Below, one piece after another: positions 54,023 to 61,800 of a stretch of 64,000 bases of DNA (position 1 is its first letter; the number at the start of each line of letters is the position of its first letter). The stretch is taken from the NCBI GenBank assembly GCA_947503335.1, contig CANNCY010000003.1, positions 372,001 to 436,000 of the forward strand, read 5' to 3'. Below the pieces are notes generated by a model. It did not search any database. It saw nothing but the letters and a program-made list of their open reading frames with translations, and had not been told where the DNA came from. Made by a program: the position numbers and the translations under genes. The stretch is from an uncultured Pseudomonadales bacterium. GTDB lineage: Bacteria > Pseudomonadota > Gammaproteobacteria > Pseudomonadales > CANNCY01.

Positions 54023-55981
54023 CTATGCAACCTCTGAAATAAAGTAACCATTACTGGCGCTGCTAGACTTCGTAGCTTGGTCGTATTCCAGTCGATAGCT
54101 ACGCGCCACGTGGGGTTCTAATGCTTTGTAATAAGTGTCACCAACTTCTGTGTCAGTGGATAAGATAACAATTTGGTGGCTTGCACTGGGGTAGTACTTC
54201 TCGATCAGATTGTCTCTGTGGTGAGAGTCTAGACGACCTAAGGGCGTATCGATTACAAGAGGTAGATGCCGACCTGAAGTTTTTGCAAGTGCTTGTAGCA
54301 TGGCGATTGCAAACACCTGCTTTTCACCTGCTGAGAGGTCATTCTTCTCAACTTGGCGGCCATCATCAGTAATTAGCGTTACATTGTAGCTATCGCGACT
54401 GATCCTGGCTGCGAGCGATACATCCGACTTTCGTGCAAGATCTTGGTATGAGTCTGCAAAGTTTCGTTCCAGTTCAAGTAGCTTATGCTCGGTTAGTTCC
54501 ACTTCGAACTCAGTCAGCATCGATTGAACTGCTGCACCTCGTTGTTCGGCTAATGAGTTGTAGTGGCCTTGCCTGATTTTTTCAGATAGCTTGTCAGCGC
54601 TCCGATTAGTCTCAATGCTTTCTCTAACAACAGCGATGTAACTCTGTTTAAGTTCTTCTAGCTTTAATGAAGACGTTATAAGCTCTTCATTAAGTTTGTT
54701 GATGTGCTCCATTAGTGGCTTAATGCGCTCTTCTAAAGGGGCGCGAGCAATGTTGTTGCTTGCTTTTTCAATCGCGGTATCTAGAGTCGAAATCCGCTTG
54801 GTAAGGTCGATCGCCTTTTGACGCGTCTGTTGGCTTGTTTCTGACACTCGCAGCCTAATCTGAGAGCTTTGGTTGACAGTATAATCATGCATCGGAGTGC
54901 CACGATTCTCGACAACTGAGCTAATTTGAGAACTTAATGCTTTAAACGCTGCGCTATAGTCTTGTCCATTCTTAGATTGTGTCAGCTGTTCAATCTGTTC
55001 ATTTAAGAACGTGACAGATACGTCAATCGATGATGTAACAGCGTCTTTATCTAGTTGAGCGCATAGAGATTTAGTCAGTGATTCGGCAATAGCGAGCGGG
55101 TAGTCGTCTGAAATTAGTTCAGCCAGCTGTGCCTTAAGGTAGTCACGTTCAGAGATGAGCTTGGTTTGCTCTTGCAATTCATTTTCGCGAGTTGACGCAA
55201 ATTCTCCGCCGCTGGAAAGTAGTTCAGTCTCATCACGCTCGATACATGCCTTGATTTCCACATGTTGCGCACGTTGTGCCTCCCACGCGCTGAGTGCTTT
55301 GGGCAGCTCTATTTTGTCTAGCGTTTCGATACGGTCATTGAGTTTTGTTAGTTCATTGGCATCTGAGCTATCAGTTGCTAGGCTACCTCTAAGGAAAGTA
55401 GCTATATCAGTTGACAATGCTGACACAATGTCGGTTCCGATCAGCTTTTTCACTGCTTGTTCAAGCATTAAGCCGCCCGTATCTTCGGCTAGCTCGGTTA
55501 TTTTTTCACCGTCAAAGAAGAATAAATCTGCAACACCTATTGGGATTAGCTCATTAAGAAACCCCTGTGCTTGATTTGCCGACATGGGTTGGGGTTGGCC
55601 ATTAATCGATAACTCAATTACTTCCTTTGCCCCATTCTTTGTTTGTTCCCATGCGCGTTTTACAGCGTATAGGTCAGTCTTACCTAGCTGTGTGTATTCG
55701 AATACAATCTCAACGAACGCATCATTAGGCGGTAAGATCGACTTCGGTGGGCGGTGAATGTAAGAAACAAGCGCTTCGCTATAAGCCTTATCACTAATTA
55801 CTCGACCCAAGCTCAATCTTCCATAAAGAGAAAGTCTTAGAGCCGTGTGAATTGAGGTCTTTCCCGCACCATTCAGACCACCGAACATGACGATAGGCTT
55901 GGTGTTATCAGGCGTAAGGTTAAATACGTGAGAGCCTTTGAACGCGCGAAAATTGTGAAGTGTAATCGACTTAATGAGCAT
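54023..55981 (-). CDS. dndD: DNA phosphorothioation ATPase DndD (SMC/Rad50-like)
   Basis: 652 residues from ATG 55981; the open frame reaches 56059, inside dndC. Walker A GGLNGAGKTS is at 34-43, long coiled-coil arms fill about 190-480, the ABC signature LSAGEKQ is near 548 and Walker B LPLVIDTPLGRLD near 577. DndD supplies ATPase or nicking activity in sulfur insertion. It overlaps dndC by 11 bases. Confidence 0.93.
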   Translation of the reverse strand: MLIKSITLHNFRAFKGSHVFNLTPDNTKPIVMFGGLNGAGKTSIHTALRLSLYGRLSLGRVISDKAYSEALVSYIHRPPKSILPPNDAFVEIVFEYTQLGKTDLYAVKRAWEQTKNGAKEVIELSINGQPQPMSANQAQGFLNELIPIGVADLFFFDGEKITELAEDTGGLMLEQAVKKLIGTDIVSALSTDIATFLRGSLATDSSDANELTKLNDRIETLDKIELPKALSAWEAQRAQHVEIKACIERDETELLSSGGEFASTRENELQEQTKLISERDYLKAQLAELISDDYPLAIAESLTKSLCAQLDKDAVTSSIDVSVTFLNEQIEQLTQSKNGQDYSAAFKALSSQISSVVENRGTPMHDYTVNQSSQIRLRVSETSQQTRQKAIDLTKRISTLDTAIEKASNNIARAPLEERIKPLMEHINKLNEELITSSLKLEELKQSYIAVVRESIETNRSADKLSEKIRQGHYNSLAEQRGAAVQSMLTEFEVELTEHKLLELERNFADSYQDLARKSDVSLAARISRDSYNVTLITDDGRQVEKNDLSAGEKQVFAIAMLQALAKTSGRHLPLVIDTPLGRLDSHHRDNLIEKYYPSASHQIVILSTDTEVGDTYYKALEPHVARSYRLEYDQATKSSSASNGYFISEVA

Positions 55982-57500
55982 GCGAGTTGATCTCCTCAAT
56001 ACTGCTTTCGAGCGCTTTAATATTTGCCTTGTAGCCAAGGTCTGGAGCAAGGTTAGCACGTCGTGCCTTAACTTCTTCTAGTGACTCCCAGTCTTTACTT
56101 AGAACTGATTCTATCTTTTTGATAATGCCGCGTCGTTTACCCAAGCCCGTAACAGATTGCTCAGCTTCGATGAGCTTCATAATTAGCTCGGCGGGCAAGT
56201 TATGCTCAGAGGCTTTCTTGCGCATTAAGGTGATATCTTCGCGACTAAACACAGCCCCATCGTCATAGATCCAATCTAGGTGTTTATTAGGGAATACACT
56301 CGCCCAAATCTCGGGTAGCGAGTCTTCCCAGTCTGGTTCGTTAGGATCACGAAGCCACTGCTCTCTGATTTGGTGCAATTCATGATCTTTGATCAATTTG
56401 GTGTTGTGGCCTTGTTCTTCAAGATCACGTTGCATATGAAGCAGTTTCGTTAGCCACTCTTTGCGCTGGTTCATCCAGTAAGGGCCTGGCACATGGCGCT
56501 CTTGCTTTTCACTATCGTCGGTGATGTCAACGGTGTTGATATAATCTACTCGCCCAGTACGGCGCTTGTAGTTACGATACTTCTCTTTGTTCTCTGGCTT
56601 GGTGCTTTCGAATAGGTCGTTTCTAAATTCGAGAAGTGGTGCCATCCAGGTTTCTCCGCCCTCTACTAGACTATGGAGCGCTTTGTCTTCGTTTACTACG
56701 GTACATGTCCAGCACCCGAAACGACTATTGCCGCATGAGGGTGTCGAGGTGTCGATAACAAGCGGGCACTCACCCTGGTTTGACCCTTTGTATAGCTCAA
56801 ACAACAGCTGATTATCACCACCCCAGGGACATGGTGCTCGAAGCAGGTACTCCCATACCTCGTCTGCGCTCCAGGTAGAGATTGGCATATAAGTGAAAGC
56901 ATTGGGTAGTGATGTGTGGCGGCTCAATACAGAGCCTTCGATGCTGTGGTTCTTAATAACTTGAGCACGTGATGCACTTTCTTGCGAGCGTGATCCAAGA
57001 CATACAATCACCTCGCCAAATTCCGCAGCCTTGCTAGTAATGAAGTCACTAACAGGATCGATTTTCATGCGCTCAGTACACCACCTAAATGACTGGCGTG
57101 GAGCCGGGTAGCCGCGGCCAAGCAGGTTTACCCAAAACGTTTGATCTTCTTTGGGATGCACGGCGTGAGCTGAGATTGGCAGATTGTGCTGTTTGGCAGA
57201 TGTATTAATGATCTCTAGAACGCCCTCGATCATGTCGACAACAACAGGTGTTTCTACGAGAGTGTCAGAGCTCACTACGTAAATGGGTTTATGGCGCTCA
57301 TCAGTGCTCAGCTCAATCAGGGCTTGGTAGATCAACGACAAAACCGTAGTCGAGTCTTTTCCGCCGCTGAAGCCAATAATCCAGGGGCGCTGATCGCTAA
57401 GATAGAGCTGCTTGACCTCAGTTACTAGCTCGCGTAGAGGGCGTTTCGCTATTGAAATGCTATCAATCAGTTCTTTATGGCTATCTAATTTAAAGCCCAT
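55971..57500 (-). CDS. dndC: DNA phosphorothioation sulfurtransferase DndC
   Basis: 509 residues. PP-loop SGGKDS (45-50) activates the DNA backbone by adenylation, like PAPS reductases. Cysteines in GECPL and in CGNSRFGCWTC (about 253-263) form the 4Fe-4S cluster that carries sulfur. Its start overlaps dndB and its end overlaps dndD, each by 11 bases. Confidence 0.95.
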   Translation of the reverse strand: MGFKLDSHKELIDSISIAKRPLRELVTEVKQLYLSDQRPWIIGFSGGKDSTTVLSLIYQALIELSTDERHKPIYVVSSDTLVETPVVVDMIEGVLEIINTSAKQHNLPISAHAVHPKEDQTFWVNLLGRGYPAPRQSFRWCTERMKIDPVSDFITSKAAEFGEVIVCLGSRSQESASRAQVIKNHSIEGSVLSRHTSLPNAFTYMPISTWSADEVWEYLLRAPCPWGGDNQLLFELYKGSNQGECPLVIDTSTPSCGNSRFGCWTCTVVNEDKALHSLVEGGETWMAPLLEFRNDLFESTKPENKEKYRNYKRRTGRVDYINTVDITDDSEKQERHVPGPYWMNQRKEWLTKLLHMQRDLEEQGHNTKLIKDHELHQIREQWLRDPNEPDWEDSLPEIWASVFPNKHLDWIYDDGAVFSREDITLMRKKASEHNLPAELIMKLIEAEQSVTGLGKRRGIIKKIESVLSKDWESLEEVKARRANLAPDLGYKANIKALESSIEEINSHAH

Positions 57501-58575
57501 TGGTCATTTTCTCTTCGATTTCTTGTTCTGAAGGAGTGAGTGGTAAATCTAGTTTTTGCTTAATAAGATTTGCTGTTAGTGCTACATTCGATCGTGCTTT
57601 ACTGATTCTGCCATGCACAAGTGCTCTATTATCCCATTCTTGATTAGCGCGTGCCCAATCAATTTCACCTAATTTAGACAACTTTTCTTGCCAATTATTG
57701 GGGTAGTTGGCTATTAAATAGTTGCCTACATGCCCCATTGCCTGCAACATAACTGCATGTGCGTGTATATATTGTTCTCGTAATTCGGCAGCAGCGACCT
57801 TTCTTGAGAGCGCGTGTTGCCAATCAGGTATGTTGACTGCGACCGAATTCCAGAATGAAACGGCGACTTCACGTTCTTCAGGACTGGGTGCATGAGGGCG
57901 CGTACCCATACCCAGCAACACTTTCGTGGCATTCTTGATAGCCGACAGTGTGAAAAGCTTCGTCGATCGATTACTGATACTTGAGCGTTCGAGTTCGGTT
58001 AGGCGCGTGAATATTCGAACGTTTTTATGCATATGACGAGCAATGGTTGCAGCTTCGTCTCGGAGATCATATAACGTGCTGATGGAATCACTAGGCCTCA
58101 CGGCATGTTTATTGAGATCTGCAAACATCTGTTGAGAGCGGGCAAGGCCTTCGTCGATAAAGAACAAAACTGAGATGTTTTCGTGCCCTAGTTCGGGGTT
58201 CTCAATAATCGCTTTTTCGATGGCTGCGCGGCGATGCTGACCATCATTGATTAGAATTTGCGCGTCCATTGGGATATCGAGAATACCCATGCTCTGGCCT
58301 GGGCCAGTGTCTGAGAAAGGCGTGAAACATGCAAATCGGTCGATTGATGCGGTAAGTGAAGACAGGGTGTAGTCTTTAGCGTGGTTAATTAGATAATTGG
58401 CAATTTCCGGGATGCGTGAAGTGTTAAGCTGACGTTGTGCTCTTAGTTCAGGAGGTACTTCTTCTTCATCAAACTTGAAGAGCTTCGGAATTATCCGCAT
58501 AGGGCACATGGCAATGTAGCAAGGCCGGCCTGCTTGAACTCCGCGTACAGCGGGAAAACTGTGGTTGAAATTCAT
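57490..58575 (-). CDS. dndB: DndB, regulator of DNA phosphorothioation
   Basis: 361 residues with GGAGG before ATG 58575. The DGQHR motif (111-115, DGQHRRAAI) is diagnostic. DndB is a DNA-binding protein that can repress the dnd operon and tune modification density. It is the first gene of dndBCDE and is preceded by a promoter with repeated ACTTCCAA. Confidence 0.93.
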   Translation of the reverse strand: MNFNHSFPAVRGVQAGRPCYIAMCPMRIIPKLFKFDEEEVPPELRAQRQLNTSRIPEIANYLINHAKDYTLSSLTASIDRFACFTPFSDTGPGQSMGILDIPMDAQILINDGQHRRAAIEKAIIENPELGHENISVLFFIDEGLARSQQMFADLNKHAVRPSDSISTLYDLRDEAATIARHMHKNVRIFTRLTELERSSISNRSTKLFTLSAIKNATKVLLGMGTRPHAPSPEEREVAVSFWNSVAVNIPDWQHALSRKVAAAELREQYIHAHAVMLQAMGHVGNYLIANYPNNWQEKLSKLGEIDWARANQEWDNRALVHGRISKARSNVALTANLIKQKLDLPLTPSEQEIEEKMTNGL

Positions 58576-58589
58576 AATACGACCTCCTT

Positions 58590-58626
58590 TTGGAAGTCAT
58601 AATAGCATTGGAAGTTAAAATGGCAA
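58590..58626 (-). promoter_or_regulatory. dndBCDE promoter with direct repeats
   Basis: On the minus strand TTGCCA (58626-58621), a 16-base spacer and TATTAT (58604-58599) form a promoter about 25 bases before the dndB ATG. ACTTCCAA occurs twice (58616-58609 and 58597-58590, 19 bases apart), flanking the -10 box, so a regulator such as DndB could bind there (inference). Confidence 0.55.
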
Positions 58627-58806
58627 GTTTTCCGTTTAACTAATAATAAATGATTACAGAGATTTAAAGAGGTTTATTCTACGTAAGACACAAATAACTG
58701 AGCTATTTTCCAAATGGTGAACATTTGTATCCTTCACGTGCTACGGTCAGGTACAAATGAACACACATTATCAATTGGAATACCAGTAATGGAGCTTCTT
58801 GTTATT

Positions 58807-61800
58807 CTAAGTATCTGTTAATTCCCAAAAAGCTCTATCTTTAATCTTTGTTATCGTCTTAGCTCCATCGACATAGAGGCTGTGATGCTTCTCTAGTTTT
58901 GCAATTTCTTCCATCAATCGTTCTTGATCACTTTTATCAGCTTCATTGAATATCGATTTGATATCCTGAGGCTTAATAGATGCTACACGATGTACTATCC
59001 AGCTAAGAATATACTTTGAGTAATCGTTTTCTCGAGTCTTGAAGTGGGTGATATCTTGTGTCGATAAAATTAAACCTACCCCATATTCCCGACCTTCTTT
59101 TAAGATCTTGCGAAGTGAGGGAAAGTCCTCTTTCATGAAGTTATCTGCCTCATCAACCAGAATTAACTTAGTGACCTGGCGAAAATCACCTTTTACGATA
59201 GGTTTGCCTTGCTTCTGCATTTGGGAGTAAAACAGATCTAAAGTTAATGCGACCACTAAATTTTGGATTTGACCCGGGTAACCAGCTAGCTCAATAACTG
59301 TAACCCCATTAATCAGTTCATACAAGCTAGTGCATTCACTGCTGATAGGTTCAAATACTTCAAGTTCGGAAAGACTTTCTAGAGCGGCATAGAGAGAATC
59401 TTGTTCTGGCTCCTCATTTAAGAATAGCTGCCAGATGTCTGCAACAGTTGGGGCAGGCTTAGTCCATGTTGAGGCGTCGGCTTTATGAATTCCAGCTAAA
59501 TCGTAGGCGTCGCCTACAAGCTTACGCAGCTTAAGTTGTTGCTTTTGTCCTAGATTGAATGCACGGGCCATAGTTTCAGAGAATCCTCGGGCCGTATGCA
59601 CTGGAAGCATTGGTAGGTCTCCAAAAAGACTTAAAGGGTTGTATGGCAATCTATATAAATTGTACTTTTTGGAGTCTGTTGCTTGCCCGAACTGATCATC
59701 GACGTAGTCAGACTTATAGTCAAAGATCAGAATGCCTATTGGCTTGCCGTCTACATTATTGTGTTGCTCGCGTATCAGTTGAGTTACAACGCTCTTAGTG
59801 CACTGTGTTTTTCCAGTCCCCATCGTTCCAATGATACCGGAATTGGTATTCATGTATTTTGAGGTGTTAGTTGGCTCCCAGTATAGAGCTTTCTGATGAT
59901 TCACATCATGTCCGATAAGAACAGAAAGATTGTCGTTACCTTGTCTCGAGCTGATGTCTGGAGTTTTATTAGACTGCAGTGGGGAATTATCCTTGCTTAT
60001 GTATACTTGAGCGCTTTTCTGTTTTTCGTTATCTTTGAGTTCACCGTCGTGAATGTCAGTACTACTTTCGTCAGTATTTTGATTGCTGGCTGGTTCGATA
60101 GGAATTTCTGAAATCTTATTGTAAATAAGTGAGGTAAGTTGCTGATTGCGTAGTTTACCCTTGCGCTGATTAAGTTCTTCCAAGATTAGTTGTAATTCTG
60201 CTTTAGTGATGTCTTCTTGGTTAGCTAACGATTCAAGCTCATCGATCTTCTTGGAAATAAAAGGTCGGGTTTGAGCTTCGCCTTCCTCGGAAAATGACGC
60301 GGGCTCAGTATCTACATCTTCGATACTATGAACTTCACCTTGGTCACCATTGTCTCGGATAAAGAGTGATGTCTTGGCGTCCTTATCCAAAAAAAATCTC
60401 TCTTCTATTTTGCTCGCCGCTGAAACAGTTGAGTCTAGAAGAAGCTTTCTTAAACTAGTTCCTATTGTTGGATCCATGAAGCTCGAAGGTACTTCTATCT
60501 TTAATATATTATTTACCAGCTCGGTATTCGTTGAGTAGCATTTGTCTGCTTCTAAATTCGCGACCACGAATCCGTCATGATAATCGTTGAACTCTACAAC
60601 GTCATAACAGCCGCGTAGCCAAAATGACTGATTTCGTCTTAGGTCATCGAAATAGCCATCAGGAAATACGTCATAGAGTTCGAATTTATCTACTTGCATT
60701 AGAGCTTGGCGCACAAATAATGCTCGGTATACTTGTTTGCTGGTATTAAGCGCATTACCATCGAACAGTAGCTGTGAAATATATGTTTTAAGCTCTATCG
60801 CCTGAGTGACTGCTTTGCTTGCATCGTAGCTTTTACCTGTTTTAACTTCTAAGGGTAAAATTGCTAGCTCGGCACCTCGGAAACCAACAAACAGCACGTC
60901 ATCTGATATGGGTCCCTTAGTTTTACCGTTTAGATGGGTGGCGAAATCTTGCTCATCTATCTTTAACCCAATATTTCCAGATACACGGATGAGTTCTGCA
61001 GCAGACATCGGCACCCAGGTAAAGTCGCTCTTGGCTAGCAGCAAGGTCACGAGTTTATACGCAGCAATTATACCCTTGCGTTCCTTTCGAATGTTCTCAT
61101 TATCAGTGATCAGCTTCAGCAGCCACTCACCATTAAAAGCATTAAACTCTGAGACAATGCTTCCTTTCACTGTACTTAGAACTTGATCGTACAACCTAGT
61201 CTGCTTAGTAACGGTGATAGCGTCATAGCCCGAAGAAGACGTATATTGGTCAGAATAATGAATTAGCAGCATGTCCGCATCTGATTCGAAAAAACTTAAA
61301 GTCACTTTCGGATCGATCACAGTAGTCCATATGGAGGACTTGTAACACTTTTCGAGCTGGGATCGGAAGTTGTCATTTACCATTAGCGTAATGCTGCTAT
61401 TTGGCTGGTAGTTAATGCTAGGATCGCGTGATGGCGCAATTAACCGGTTGAGAGTTGGTGCTATCCTGAGGCAATGTGATACGGTTATATCTGTATGCTC
61501 GCACCCAAAGCCCGTGTAGTAGCTGCCCTGTTTTGATATGGATGCTTCTCCACTCACTAGACCATCGGCCAATATACCGCTTAGTCGTTTTGAAGGATCT
61601 ACAAGGGACGTTCCAACTTTCTCATTATTTCGATAGAAACTTATATGAGCGTACTGATGTTCTTGGTTGTTTTGAAATTTACTAAATGAAACGCGTGTGC
61701 GCAGTAAGTCTACAATGAGATCAGAATGCTCAGCGGATTTGCCTTTCGTTAAGCCATAGCGCTGCTTTATCTTTTCGTAGCTTGATAGTTGAGTAAACGT

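Larger units (their letters stand above)
336..56560. repeat. Dispersed over-represented 7-mer GGGCGAG
   Basis: By eye I found about 62 copies on both strands (about 33 as GGGCGAG and 29 as CTCGCCC in the plus strand), many followed by T. Examples are 413-419, 3056-3062 and 34208-34214. Independent-base expectation for the window is about 6-8. They occur in all reading frames and in intergenic DNA (near 10318, 36505, 37632). About 58 lie before 44.2 kb and only 4 after. Confidence 0.7.

Noticed and set aside
55155-55574. Plus-strand 139-codon frame inside dndD
   Set aside because: Antisense to a well-supported coding region; Ser/Cys-rich with no ribosome site.
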